A stretch of 64,000 nucleotides of DNA from contig CM029645.1 of the NCBI GenBank assembly GCA_017311315.1, forward strand, positions 26,189,627 to 26,253,626, in the 5' to 3' direction. The notes beneath the pieces are model-generated. The model was not told where the DNA came from, did not search any database, and saw only the letters and a list, made by a program, of their open reading frames with translations. Shown here piece after piece: positions 48,065-59,513 of this stretch. Position 1 is the first letter of the stretch. Each line of letters starts with the position of its first letter. Source of the stretch: Dendrocalamus latiflorus. Lineage: Eukaryota > Streptophyta > Magnoliopsida > Poales > Poaceae. A program made the position numbers and the translations under genes.

Positions 48065-48920
48065 TGTTGGGAAAACACTCGAGTATCAACACGTCCAAAT
48101 CTTCCGAGAGTACTCAGTTATCAAATGAAGAGCAGAGTAGAATAGAGACGAGAAGAAATAAGAATAGAGTTGTATGAGGCAGAGAGTGTTTGGGGGCAAT
48201 TTTTGCATATTCTTTTTCTTGCGCAACTTCGACTTACAACTCGACTTCAAATTATAGACTCCTTTTTACATTCAAAAGCTAGACTTGCTGAGATCCGGAT
48301 TCTCTGGCCTAAACCACCTCGCCGCCTGCCCATACTAGGCAATTAGCCGACTGAAGGACGGCTTGCGTCATCCACGACTACCCGTGATGACACATGTTAC
48401 AGTTACCATCAACTGCTACAGTATCGACAGTTGCTACAGTGACTAGCCGCACGACCACTGGCTTCGACCACGGCTTGTCTTCGACTGCGGTATTGTAACT
48501 ACAGCCACACACATTCAGGAGCCACAACCACGGCGTCTACGACCATGACGCCTACGACCATGGCGCCCATGACCACGGCGCCTATGACAATACATACCGA
48601 TCCTAAACGACCACACATACACCGGTCGTTACGACCACATAGGGAACCGGTCGTTATGACCACACAGACACCGGCCCTAAATGATCACATAGGGAACCGG
48701 TCGTAATGACCACACAGACACTGATCGTTACGACTGCACAAAGACCCGGTCATTATGACCGCATGGACCGGTCGTAAACAACTACACAGAGAACCGTTCA
48801 TAACGACCACACAGACACCGGTCGTCATGACCACACAGAGATCCGGTCGTTATAACCACACAGAGCGGTCGTAAATGACCACATAGGAAACTTCCGCCCA
48901 GTTAGGTTTATTCGACCACA
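48065..48920 (-). mobile_element. Solo LTR, 856 bp, minus orientation
   Basis: Minus-strand ends TGTGGTCGAATAAACC and ...CCCAACA. The flanks AAGCG (48060-48064) and AAGTG (48921-48925) match at four of five bases. Same family as the LTR fragment at 32252-32815. About a dozen GACCACACAGACACCGGTCGT phrases fill 48480-48880. Confidence 0.78.
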
Positions 48921-48925
48921 AAGTG

Positions 48926-50850
48926 ATTTGATCGATCGGATGAAAGCTGGTGAAAAGTGAGAAGCCACTAGATCACCTGGAGGTCACTCTATGTTTGTAA
49001 TAAATATTTGACTATGGTTATACTTTGTTGCCGAACTTTGAGTTTGATTTTATGTCATTTGATCTCTGATTTTGTTGCCCAGTAAATAATGGTCTGACCG
49101 ACCATGCATGGCGGTCTGACCGGTATAGTTGCCACAGTCAGGCCGGTTCCATATTGCCGAGAGAAGTAAGTGTGTAGTAGTTTCACTGGCTGTTCATTGA
49201 TGGCAGACTGGCCTATGATGAATTGAGTGAGCTGAGTGGTGTCTCAGTTGTGTTGTTGCTCTAGGAGCTCTTTGGGAGACTTTGTAAGGTGTTAGTCATG
49301 GCGAGAGCCCATGCATTGTAGAGATCTTGACATGGATGTCAAATGGTGCATAATTGCATTGATTATGTTGATGAGAGTTAAGTGCATGTCACTTGTACTC
49401 CGGATGGTTGGTTATTCTTTAATGTGCAGGACACTTGGTGATTCCCGCAGTCAATGGCAAGACCGAGGCTAGGGGAGGTGCCCTAGGGCCATGGTGTGTC
49501 GCGTAAGTTTGGGTGGAGCATCATCTCAAGTAGAGAAGCACAAGAGAAAGACAAGCATATTGATGAAACAAGTGTATGCATATGGTATGCCATTAGACTT
49601 GAGCGTTTCAAGAGGCGATGATCCTCAGAGCAGGTGAATGATCTTGGCGGCACATTATTGGGCATCACATGCATCGTGTGATGGTTGCTTCGAGGAGAAG
49701 CACCGTGAAGGTTGGTGAGTGACAATTGAGAAAATTATCTTATACCAAGTAGAGAGGCAGTTTGCGAAACCATGGTGGTGGGCTAAGTGGTTTAGGTCAA
49801 GTGTTAGTGGATGGAATGTCGTATCGGGCTATTAGAGCCATGTGAAAGTCGCGTTTTGAAAAGTGTGTAAGTGTGAAACTCATTTGTGTGGGTTACTAGG
49901 TTTTTTTTTCATTTGTAAGTGATTGTATCAACTAAGGTTGTGCTAGTTGTTAGGGTTTGGTGGTAGATAAGGAGCATCTACTATATAAACCCTTGTGTGT
50001 TGAGGGAGGGGTCTCTTGAGAGGCTTTGTGAGAGACGTTAGGGTTTTCTTGTATTAGAAACTTTATGTGTGTGCTCTAGAGTTAGAGCTCTATATTCCAT
50101 GAGGTAGTGTTTATAAAATATTTCTCTCTAAGTGAAATAAACATACAACTTCATTCAAGTGAGTTGTGTCATTGATTTCTTCTTGTGCTTTTGATTTGCT
50201 TGTTTTTTTGGTTGGATTTTATTTCCTCTTGATCTCTCTTGATGCTAAGGATGTGTAAGGGGTGGTGATATCTCTTTCAAATCAGATCACATCCATCTAA
50301 ACATTTTCTATGAAAAGTTTTTGTGATTTTCTGATTTTGATCAAGGAGGGATGATTTTGGTGTTTTGATCTTGTGGATGTTTTAGTTTGAGTTTGTGCTG
50401 TGATATAGCTTATTATGATATATGAGAACTATTATGACATGTGAGAACTCATTTAAGATCATCTAGATCATGGATGACTTATGAGCAAGAACAGGTCACA
50501 AAGATCAATGTTTCTCTCTTTTACCTGGTTTTAGTGCAACCTGGCTTATTTGGATAAAGGTTGGAACTTTGGTATTGATCTCCGTGATTCATGATTGGAA
50601 TAGGTTCTTGACATCTTAGAGATGATTTGTATCAAGTTTCATCCTGTTTTGATCAGTGGTTTAAGAGTTACCCTTTTTCTTGATCGTGTGTCGTGCTGTT
50701 TTTCAGCCTCTATTTAGCGAGCGGTCAGACCACCATAATCTGAGTGATCCGACTACTCTGATCGGTTCAATCGGTATGACACCAGCAGTCTGATGGCCAA
50801 GCGGTCCAACCACGGTCGGACCAATGAGACTATTATTTCAGATGATCTTT
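48926..50850. repeat. LTR-type repeat related to 1-1450
   Basis: Shares block order with 1-1450, including GGTCTGACCGG-type phrases, a 'tgcagg...caagaccgaggctagg' block and a TATA-containing leader ('ctactatataaacccttgtg', 49979-50000) followed by T-rich DNA. No coding. Likely an old LTR with its promoter. Confidence 0.45.
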
Positions 50851-51904
50851 GTGGTCTTTGGCTTTTGTCGCTGTCACTCAATGTGTGACTTTCGGAGTCA
50901 AGTTTAGCACAGTGAATGAGCAGTGATGGACCCACAAAAAAATATAGTTAGGGTGAAGTTAGACATGAGTGAAGCCACAACTAAAATTCTCAAGCAAACA
51001 ACTACAATTCGCATGAAAAATTAGTAGTAACTACAATTCGCATATAAACATGTGTAGATAATGGCAGGAAATTGAAAGATACCTCATTAATGAAGCTTAA
51101 TCTATAGTAGTAAATGAGTCGTAGAAGAAGCAACCTATTAGTTGTGAAAGATAGATGGATCAGTAGTATCACAATTTGAGAGAAAATTGGTATATCTTTA
51201 GCTATTAGAAGCAATCAAATGACAAGCCCTCACCGAGAGGTTGAGAGTGGTATGATGAGCACTAATGTACAATTTCATGATAGATATTTTTGGACTAAAC
51301 TCTCATTCTTTAGAATGGGAAGAAATCATCATACTGTGAGTGTCTCCAATAGTTCATAGTTTGGTGTAGAAACAAAAGTAATACACTAAGACTGCAGAGT
51401 AGAGTAGAGTAGAGTAGTGACATGACTTTCCAAGTACATAAGAAACTTGATAATGGAATGACCTACTATAATATCTTGTCATGTACTCATGTGTATAATA
51501 AAAGTTAGTATAATGAGTAGAGTAGGAATATTAGTTGGAGATTTATTTGTCCAAGTAATGTATGATCAGCTAACACCTACTTCCATTTTCTTACTTTTTC
51601 TCTTTTGTGACATAGGGACTATTAGTTGTAGGCTACTCTGACCTAGTTTGCCAAGTGGAGTGCCAAATTATGCGAATGAAAGCAGTATAAAGCCATCCTT
51701 TGTTCCCATTGTGCTGAAATTTTACTAACTTTGTACGATATGTACCACTAATAACGGTCCGAATCAAAATTTTGAAGAATGCTAATCATAAAAAAAGAAA
51801 GGGAAAACGTTCATAAAGATATTGATGTTCAAGGAATGTGGGAGCACCATCTATATGCACACACAACCATGAGGTACTATCACATTTCATGCTATGAATG
51901 TTCC
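50851..51904. other. Intergenic, AT-rich
   Basis: Contains a short (AGAGT)n run near 51398-51420 and nothing else I can name. Confidence 0.4.
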
Positions 51905-52157
51905 TCACATGGGTGCAGTCCAATGACATGACAGATACCGTAGCACTCCTACACGACGGTTTGCTGCCATTCCTGTTGGGCATTGGCCTTCGTGGAGCGA
52001 ATCTCCAGCCAGCTATGCAGCATACTTGCCCACCATGGCAAAGCAGCATGAGCATCTTTGGATGGTGCAAAAACTACTCAACGCCTACGCAGACGCTCAT
52101 GGATCGTGGTACGAGCTTCACGTCATAAGTGGCATCATGGTGTATGCCCGTCATCAC

Positions 52158-54494
52158 TGTTGGAGAAGGATACTGTAACAGTCATTGTCATAAAAGAACT
52201 GTAACAGTTGTAGTCATAAAAGGTCAAGATTCAGAGTCCATATAGGATTCAGGGTGATTGTAAAAGAAACTCAGGGTGTGTCCGTGTAGGACTCTCAACG
52301 TGGGATGCCGCGTTGGTTACAGAGTTTTGTATGTTGCTTCTCTATATAAGAAAAATAAAAAGAATGCGGGTGTACTGTGTCACGAAAAAGATCTATCTGA
52401 ATTTACTCGTATTCGCATGCATGATCATAAGGCTCGAGTTCATCTCTCGTCTAGGCCGTAGGCAAATTCTCCAATAATTGGTATCAGAGCCTAAGGAGAC
52501 GAAGCGATGGTTGGCAACACTATTGATCCATCGAAGTCAGGAGTGCTCGTTAAGACCACGGGCAATGAGCTCAATCCATCGAAGTCAGGCGTGATCATCA
52601 AGCCGACGGCAAGAAGCATCTTGATCCCGATCCAATACCCGATGTTGAGTGAAATGAATTTTGATATATGGGCCGTCGAGACGAAGATAATATTGCATTT
52701 GCTAGGGGTATGGTCGGCGGTCGAAGATGAAGACGATGATGGCGACAAGGATTAAGGCACAATGGTGGTCATCTCATAAGCAGTGCCAGATGACATGGTG
52801 ATGTCAATTGCTAAGAAGGAGACAACAAAAGAAGCCTAGATCGCACTCAGGGAGAAGCGAGTAGGCAAAGATCGCATCAAAAAGGCACGCGCTCAAGTGC
52901 TGAAATGGTAACTAAGAAAGTTGTAGATAGGGGACTCGAAAATGATCACTGAGTACTTTATAAAACTCACCATGCTGGTGGGAGAGATCCGTTCACTTGG
53001 TACAAAGCTAGAAGAGAGAGACGTCATCGAAAAACTATTCAGCTCGGTACCAGATTAGTTCTTCTAGATTATCGGAATGATCGAACAGTTCGGTGATGTT
53101 GCAGCTATGTTGCTCTCGAAGGCAATTGGTCGCCTCAGAACCTACAAGGAAGGACATAAGGGATGACAACACTCGAAGGACAGGAGTGATAAACTTATCT
53201 TTACCCAAAATGAGTGGGAAGAGAAGAGATCGAACACAAAGAAGCATGAGGGCTCAATGTAAGTTCAAGCTTCATTAAATTGGTTCTAGTGATAATGACA
53301 AATCTAATTATGAGACTAACTTGTTTGTTGATAGTGACCTAGCCGATAATATCGATGACTAGAAAAGCACTTCGGGTATGACGTTTTTCCTTGGCGAATC
53401 CAATCAGTTGGTGTTCACAGAAGCAGAAGGTGGTCACTTTATCCTCGTGTGAAGTGGAGTATATTGTAGCCTGTGCGGTAGCATGTCAAAGGGTATGAAT
53501 GGAATGATTGTTGGCTGATATGCTAGAGATGAAGGTTGAGAAGGTAACCTTAAAGATCAATAATCTGTCTGCAATTGCGTTGTGCAAGAATCTAGTCTAC
53601 CATGAGAGAAGCAAACACATCGATACTTGTTTCCATTACATTAGAGAATGTGTGGAATTAGGGAAGATAGATGTGCAGCATGTTTGCACAAAAGACCAGC
53701 TCACTGATATCCTGACCAAGTTACTTGGAAGATTGAAGTTCATAGATAAGGGAGAAAATCGGTGTGAGGAACATCGACGGGAGACAACAAGCTTGAGGAG
53801 ATTGATATAGTTAATCTAGTTATCTTCAAGTCTAGTCGAATCCACGACCAGTCCTACGACTATGGCAGTCTATACAACCACTGTAGCTTACGACCAATGT
53901 ATATACTGTAGCAGTCATAAGTCAAGTAGCAGTCAAAGAAGGATACTATAGCAGTCGTAGTCGTAAAAGTATTGTAGTAATCATAGTCGTAAAAGGTCAA
54001 GATTTAGAGTCCATATAGGATTTAGAGCGGTTGTAAAGGAAGGTTAGGATATGTCCATGTAGGACTCTCAATGTGGGATGTCGTATTGGGTACAGAGTCT
54101 TGTATGTTACTTCTCTATATAAGAAAGGGGTGTGTATAGGTATCACCTGGATGTTTTCTTCCCAACAATCATCCAAATTTCGGACCGTTGGATTAGAGAT
54201 CCAACGGTCTCTTTTTTTGGAGGGGGGAGAATTTTTTTTGGAGGGGGGTGAATTTTTTTGAAGGGGGTGGGGAGAATTTGTGGCCCTTAGATCTCTAATC
54301 CAACGGTCACAAATCTGGATGATAGTTAGAAAGAAAACATCCGGATAATATTTATCAATACCCATAAGAAAGACGAACAGGATGCATGCGTATCGTGTCG
54401 TCAAAAAGATCTATCTAAATTAACTCGTATTCGCATGTGTAATTATAAGGGTCGAGTTCATCGTTTGTCTAAGCGCTGTGCAAATTCTGGGACA
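52158..54494 (+). mobile_element. Internally deleted copia element
   Basis: 5' LTR 52158-52476, then the primer site TGGTATCAGAGC (52479-52490). 3' LTR about 53931-54494, including a 236-bp MITE. Flanks are ATCAC (52153-52157) and ACCAC (54495-54499). Between the LTRs lie a gag start (ATG 52507, 82 codons, then stops) and an RNase H end (53508-53760; SKHIDTCFHYIRECVE). Protease, integrase and reverse transcriptase are deleted. Many substitutions separate the LTRs, so the insertion is old. Confidence 0.82.
54128..54363. mobile_element. Mutator-like MITE, 236 bp, nested in copia LTR
   Basis: Ends GGGTGTGTATAGGTAT and ATATTTATCAATACCC, continuing inward as paired 'ctggatgttttctt' and 'aagaaaacatccgg'. 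An exact 9-bp duplication ATAAGAAAG flanks it (54119-54127 and 54364-54372). The centre has two TTTTTTTGGAGGGGGG tracts and inverted 'gagatccaacgg' blocks like those of 33746-33963. Confidence 0.9.
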
Positions 54495-54949
54495 ACCACC
54501 ACGATACACTCTACCGGTGCCACCACGTCAACTTCTGGGAGTCGACCTCGCCACGCGCCGCCGCAAACCGCATGCTGTTCTTCACGCAGGTCATGGAGTC
54601 GCTGCCGGAGCCACCTCCTAACCTTGCAGTACTGTTGATGCAGGGGGAGCTTCGTCTTCCTCCTCCTCCTCGGCCACCACATGAGAGTAGGGATGAAAAC
54701 GGAACGGAAATATCCCGTACCGAACCGCATCGTTTTCTACATTTGACCCGATCGAATTCATATTTTCGGACAAATTCGAATTTGGTTCGAAATACGGAAT
54801 ACCAAATTCGAAAACGGAGCGGAAACGGTTTAGACGTTTTCCGACCGTTTTCTACTTTTCTACATTTTATTCGGAATATACCGTATTGTAAATACGGTTT
54901 AAACCGAATTTGGCCCACTAGAAGACCAGATCTCACCGTCAAACAGCCC

Positions 54950-55816
54950 AGGCGCCCAGCGCCCCAGCCCAATCCCTCTCCGCAGCTCGCCGGGCCGCCC
55001 ACTCTACTCCACCTTCCTCTACCTCAACGCCGCCATCTCCGCCGCTCCTCCACCTCCGCGCCACCACGGCCGCCGACGAGGCCGAGCCTCTCTCTTCCTC
55101 TCTCCAACCGCGCCTCCTTGCCTCTCTCCGCCGCTTCTCCGGCAGCTCTCCCCTCCGCTCTCCGCCGCCTCCCTGCTCCACCGCGCCGCCACACCAACCG
55201 CGCCGCCCCTCTCCTCTTGCCCGACTCCGGCGCCGCCCCTACCTCTCTCCGCCGCCTCTCCTCCCTACTCCCTTCTTCTCCACCAACTGCTCCTCCGCAG
55301 CCTCTCCTCTACTGCTCCACCTCGGCGCCGCCTCTTCATTCTCCACCGCATCTCCCTCTTCCTCTCCTTCCACTGCGCCTCTTTCTCCATCTCCGCCCCC
55401 GCTGCTCCTCCTTCTCCACTCCCTTCCTCTGCCGACCTCTTCTTAGCCCCTCAGATCCGGCGCCATCGCATCTCGCCTCCACCCGTGCGCCCAATCTCCT
55501 CGCTGCTCCTCACCGCGCACCTCGGCGCGCCACCATCATCTCCCTTCTCCGCCTTCATACGCTGCCGCTCTTACATCTCCAGCCACCGAGCTCGACTCCG
55601 GCGCCACCGACGGCCTCACCAGCTCACTTCACCGACGGTTTACTTCATCGACGGCCACTGCTTTTTCTACGCCGCCTGCCGCCACCACTTCGCCGACGGT
55701 CTACTCCACCGTTCACCACCACGCCGGCACCGCTCCTCATCTTCACCGACCCAACTGCTCCCTCTGCTTCATGTTCTTCAAACGGTCCATTCCAGTTCAT
55801 CTTGATTTTCTTCTAG
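54950..55816 (+). other. GC-rich Pro/Ser low-complexity block in the Ds-like element
   Basis: Long open frames exist because of CTC/CCG-rich composition. The translated products are Pro, Ser, Leu and Arg repeats without domain signal. It looks like captured leader or promoter-proximal DNA of a grass gene; the source is unknown. Confidence 0.5.
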
Positions 55817-56001
55817 TTCTCAATTACTGTTCATCTATTTTCTTCTTTGTTGATCATGTATGCACTATGATTGTGAGATGAGAACTGTGATTGTGCATGT
55901 GCTCACTGATCTGTGATTGTGGTTTGAGATCTATGCAATGCTTTTGTGATGTTTATGTGATTGTGAGATGATCACTGTGATTGTTGTTTATGTAATCTGC
56001 G

Positions 56002-57139
56002 GCATTTTTCAAGGGAATTTTACTGCCACTCTGTCAGGTAACCCTCTTTACAGTAAAGAGTTACTTAGAACACATAGCATATCCATTTCCTTTGTTATGT
56101 GCAATCTGGGCCATTAGTATCTCACAGTTTCTTTTGGATGGTGCATGAGCCATTATTATCTCTCAGTTTCTTTTGGATGGTGCATGATTGCATTTCTTAC
56201 CCAGTTACGTTATGTTGTAAAAATTCTAGCAAGCTCCATGCCCAACCCAACAATCTGTGATTCAAAGGAGCTGTATTGTCAATCATGTAACCATAAGGCA
56301 TTGAACAACAGCTATTTCCTCTTTCATCTACTATGTCTACCGGGTCTCACTTGCCTTTTGTCACTCCATAATCGCATATGATGACTGCAGGAAAGGAATT
56401 GCACTCTACGTGAAGCAGTAATTATTGGTAGTATTATCCAGAAAGTCACCATTCCTCCACTCCATGCAAGGTTAGCTGAATATAGTATAAGATTCATGTC
56501 TAAGATGGTTGTGGAGTTGATGTCTTATCTCTACTTGACATTTTGATGCAGTGCAGCATTAATGAAACTAGCAGAGATGGAGTACTGTGGCACTACTAGG
56601 TAAACTGTGGCACCTTGAAGTCTCTATTCTCATTATGCATAGAATTTAAGATTTCCATAATTTTGGCCAATAAAGTTTTATTTTTGTGACTAAGCAATAT
56701 GTTTTTTGGTCAGTGAACATTACCAGTTGAATGGCATTTCTTTTCGTACATATCAACTGTTGATATAGTATACGGATTATAGTTGATTAACTGTTACATG
56801 ATGCAGAAAAATTACAATACTCTTTACTTTACCTCTCCTTTTGCCTATGTTTGTCTGCAAATTTATATAATGTTTTCTAGGATGATGTGAATTTATATCT
56901 TCTTTTAAATATATAGTTGTTACTTGTCCTAATATTTTTTTAATAGCTTATTATTACCTTGAGCATGCTGTAACCTAATCTATCTCTTGCAGTTACTTTA
57001 TCAAGCTATTTCCAGATAAGAAATACGCTTTGCCGTACCGTGTGCTTGATGCAGTTTTTGCTCATTTCATGCGGTTTCTTGATGTACAGAGGATCATGCC
57101 TATTATATGGCATCAATCACTGCTTGCTTTTGTGGAAAG
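56002..57139 (+). pseudogene. Captured bystin (ENP1/BYSL) exons, partial
   Basis: Four exons: to 56036 (FFKGILLPLCQ; start uncertain), 56391-56470 (ERNCTLREAVIIGSIIQKV..., IPPLHA), 56552-56599 (SAALMKLAEMEYCGTT) and 56993-57139 (DKKYALPYRVLDAVFAHFMR, IMPIIWHQSLLAFVER). All junctions are GT/AG with matching phases, and no stop interrupts the joined reading. The wording is that of the C-terminal half of bystin, a conserved nucleolar/cytoplasmic factor for 40S subunit processing and export. One residue looks unusual: Pro before DKKYALPYRV, where Leu is normal. The N-terminal half and the final segment are missing, so it is not a working bystin. It could still be spliced into a transcript driven by nearby sequence. 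Confidence 0.9.
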
Positions 57140-57640
57140 GTTCGTGATGGATGTGTAAAATTATTATATGTACTTGTTAATTATTATATGCACTTGAACT
57201 TGATCATACACTTGGTAATTGTTATGTACTTGGTCACTTGTTAATTGTTATGCACTTGGTCCTACAGGTCGGTATTCCGTATTTAATTTTCGTATACCGA
57301 CCGTGTTCGACATAATTCCGCTCGAATTGGTTCGTTTTCGAAATTCTCGATATTCCGTAAGTTCGCGTTCGTTTTCGTGTCCGGCTTTACCGCTTTCGCT
57401 TTCGTTTTCGTATTCAAATGTAGAAGTAGAAATTCGTTTTCGTATTCAAATGTAGAAGTAGAAAACGGTTGAGGAGTTTTCCGACCGTTTCCGACCGTTT
57501 TCATCCCTACATGAGAGCGCTGCCCCTGCCCCACCTCCAGATGCCACCTCCCGGCCTCCCGGGCGACGAGGAGGAGGGAGGTCCGGCGGCAACGGAGCTC
57601 GGGCAGCTATGCCCGAAGGACGTCTCCGCCCACGTTAACG

Positions 57641-58680
57641 AGGGTTTGCCTTTCCATCTAGCCTGTGCAGCTATGCCTACCCCATTACAAAAAGCTGGAG
57701 GAGCTCTTTGAAATTTCTTTGCATTCTCGCAGCGGTTGCGGTCTCGAATCAACCATGCGCCGGTTGGCTCGGTCGGCGGCAGCACTACGGCAGCAATTCT
57801 CCGAGCGAAAGCATTGCAGCCTTTGCCAAGCTCCTCTGTGTCACTGTGGGTTTTGATCTGCTTAAAAATGTGGTTTAATTGAGCTGTTAGAAAACCCATT
57901 TGCTTCCAGATTGGACATGAATAGACCTAAATAAGATTGTCATATCAGGATGGTAGGCATAATCGTTTATGTGCTGTAAGGACCGAGATTGTAGGATAAT
58001 GATAGGATCGTGCTTCAGAAATCATGATTCCAAAGATACTATGATTTGGATCGCTCTTTTGTGCAGTATCAGAATCGCAATGCTTCAAGGTACTTAAGCT
58101 TACTCCAATCATAGGCTAACTGTGCTGGGATAACTGATTAGTTAAGTGATCACGAGCCTCAATTTTAAGATCGGTTGGGCCTAAGCTTAGGCTGGCCAGC
58201 AGAACATGCCAAGCAAGTGTGGGGTGTTTATATATAAGGTGACTGATTTTTTTAAATTTTAAGTTACATGAATTTTTAAGGTTAATCATGCGATCAAAAT
58301 CAGAATTACAGACAGCACACGTCTCAAAGCTAATCTAATCGCCAAAAAATAAGTCAATATGAACAGACACTAAAATTCAGTCTTTGCACCGTACATGCGC
58401 AGGGAGGAAAATCTATTTCTTGTGAAAAATGCTAGAGGACTTCATTCATTCCTCACATGTGTACGTATTCACGATTGGTCCTCTCGATGGATCACTGGTT
58501 CGTCATAATCAACACCCTGTAAAATTAAATTGATGAGAAAAGATTGATAATTTACTTACTATTTCAACGCACAGAGCAAACCACGAACGTAACCTACTCG
58601 CTAATAGAAAGAGGGTGAGCAGCTAGCGGCAGGTAGATATAATAGATTAATAACTAACACGTAGACCGATATTAAGGCCC
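57641..58680. other. Intergenic to the calmodulin-like gene
   Basis: Short frames on both strands near 57507-57900 lack family features. The part next to 58680 should include the 3' UTR of the minus-strand gene that follows. Confidence 0.4.
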
Positions 58681-58683
58681 ATG

Positions 58684-58748
58684 CATCATGCGCGTGAACT
58701 CGTCGAAGCAGACATATTCATCATGCGCGTGAACTCGTCGAAGCAGAC
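58684..58748. repeat. 30-bp direct duplication at the end of the CML gene
   Basis: 58684-58713 and 58719-58748 are identical, starting CATCATGCGCGTGAACTCG. The 35-bp offset is not a multiple of three, so the second copy is read in another frame. Confidence 0.95.
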
Positions 58749-59228
58749 GAATCCGTCGCCGTCGGTGTCCACGCCGACGATCATGCGTCGGCAGTCCTCG
58801 ACGGAGCACCGCTCGTCGCCGAGCGACGCGAGCACGGCCCGGAGCTCCTCGGCCGAGATCTTCCCGTCGCCGTTGGCGTCGAACACCGCGAACGTCTCCT
58901 TGAGCTCGCCCTCGTCCGCGCCTGCGGCCGCGATCTCCTCCAGCGTTAGGCCGGCCTCCGCCTCGGCGAGCATCTCGGCCAGCTCCTCCTCGCTCGACAC
59001 GACCCTCCGCAGCGCCACCTCCAGCTCCTCGCGCGTCACGGCCACCGGCTTCTTGGCCCCGGAGGCGGACGCCGACGACGGCAGGACGGTCCTCGGCGTG
59101 GTGACGGAGTCAACGGACGTAGACGACGACGCGGTGGAGCCGAAGGAGCAGCTCTTGCCGTTGCTTCTCTTCCTCATGTGGTTCTCCTTCTTGGAAGAGG
59201 AAGAGCCGAAGAAATGCATGAGCTTCAT
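58686..59228 (-). CDS. Calmodulin-like calcium-binding protein (two EF-hands)
   Basis: 180 residues from ATG 59228 (MKLMHFFGSSSSKKE) to the TGA at 58686-58688, with no intron. An upstream in-frame ATG (59492) is less likely because it lies near the TATA-like site and its extra residues are low-complexity. A Ser-rich basic N-terminus (1-60) precedes a helical region (about 64-105). Two canonical 12-residue EF loops follow: DANGDGKISAEE (117-128) and DTDGDGFVCFDE (154-165). Both have the acidic residues at loop positions 1, 3, 5 and 12 (Asn counts at one position). CML proteins sense cytosolic calcium and bind targets. The last ten residues (NMSASTSSRA) are created by a 30-bp duplication that shifts frame, replacing the expected end just after FTRMM. 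A single gene; no operon-like context. Confidence 0.9.
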   Translation of the reverse strand: MKLMHFFGSSSSKKENHMRKRSNGKSCSFGSTASSSTSVDSVTTPRTVLPSSASASGAKKPVAVTREELEVALRRVVSSEEELAEMLAEAEAGLTLEEIAAAGADEGELKETFAVFDANGDGKISAEELRAVLASLGDERCSVEDCRRMIVGVDTDGDGFVCFDEFTRMMNMSASTSSRA

Positions 59229-59505
59229 GGCTATCTTAGGTTGTTGGGTGTGGGATCGAATTGACGAGGAAGACTTGAGGAAGGGAGGAGGAAGGTGGGG
59301 AAGACGAAGAATTATAGGCAGCCACGAAGACGAGTGAGCTTCCGCGAAGCTTCGCGCGCGGGAAAAAAAAAACCGGCCGGTTTGCACGGGCCGCCTACCA
59401 CTACTGCGATTTATTATTCGCCTCTGCTTTGAATGCTTCACCCGCTCGTTTGGGGTGCGGCGGATGGATGGGTGCGTTCGCAATGTTTGCATGACAACGA
59501 GCTTT

Positions 59506-59513
59506 TATTTATA
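59506..59513 (-). promoter_or_regulatory. Probable TATA box of the CML gene
   Basis: Minus-strand TATAAATA about 280 bp above the start codon. This would give a 5' UTR of roughly 250 nt. Confidence 0.5.

Larger units (their letters stand above)
54688..57509. mobile_element. Ac/Ds-like hAT element carrying host exons, 2822 bp
   Basis: Ends TAGGGATGAAAACGG and CCGTTTTCATCCCTA match the Ac/Ds terminal class (C/TAGGGATGAAA). AAACGG-type motifs, the class known to bind Ac transposase, repeat beside both ends. The exact 8-bp duplication CATGAGAG (54680-54687 and 57510-57517) is as expected for hAT. No Ac transposase frame is present. The cargo is a GC-rich Pro/Ser low-complexity block (55000-55810) of unknown source and four bystin exons (56002-57139). 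Confidence 0.9.
51905..57640 (+). pseudogene. Unidentified coding fragment split by two insertions
   Basis: Protein-like sequence runs up to 52157 (SWSESPASYAAYLPTMAKQ, then LWMVQKLLNAYADAHGSWYE and VYARHH). It continues in frame after the copia insert as HDTLYRCHHVNFWESTSPR and FFTQVMESLPEPPPNLAVLL at 54500-54687. It probably resumes after the Ac/Ds-like insert at 57518 with a GDEEEGG segment, though one frame slip is needed there. In-frame continuity across the first insert argues for a real former gene. The 'HHVNFW' wording recalls some grass-specific uncharacterised proteins (DUF3615-like), but I cannot name a family. No start, no complete domain and no clear 3' end. Confidence 0.5.

Noticed and set aside
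54572..55816. 414-codon frame crossing the Ac/Ds-like left end
   Set aside because: It starts in an older gene fragment, runs through the transposon terminus and then reads low-complexity DNA; not an evolved protein.
58681..59337. 218-codon plus-strand frame opposite the CML gene
   Set aside because: Shadow of the minus-strand EF-hand gene; Ser/Ala-rich without motifs.
59229..59492. Longer start for the calmodulin-like protein at 59492
   Set aside because: The added 88 residues are basic and low-complexity and would start almost at the TATA-like site; the start at 59228 gives a typical CML length.
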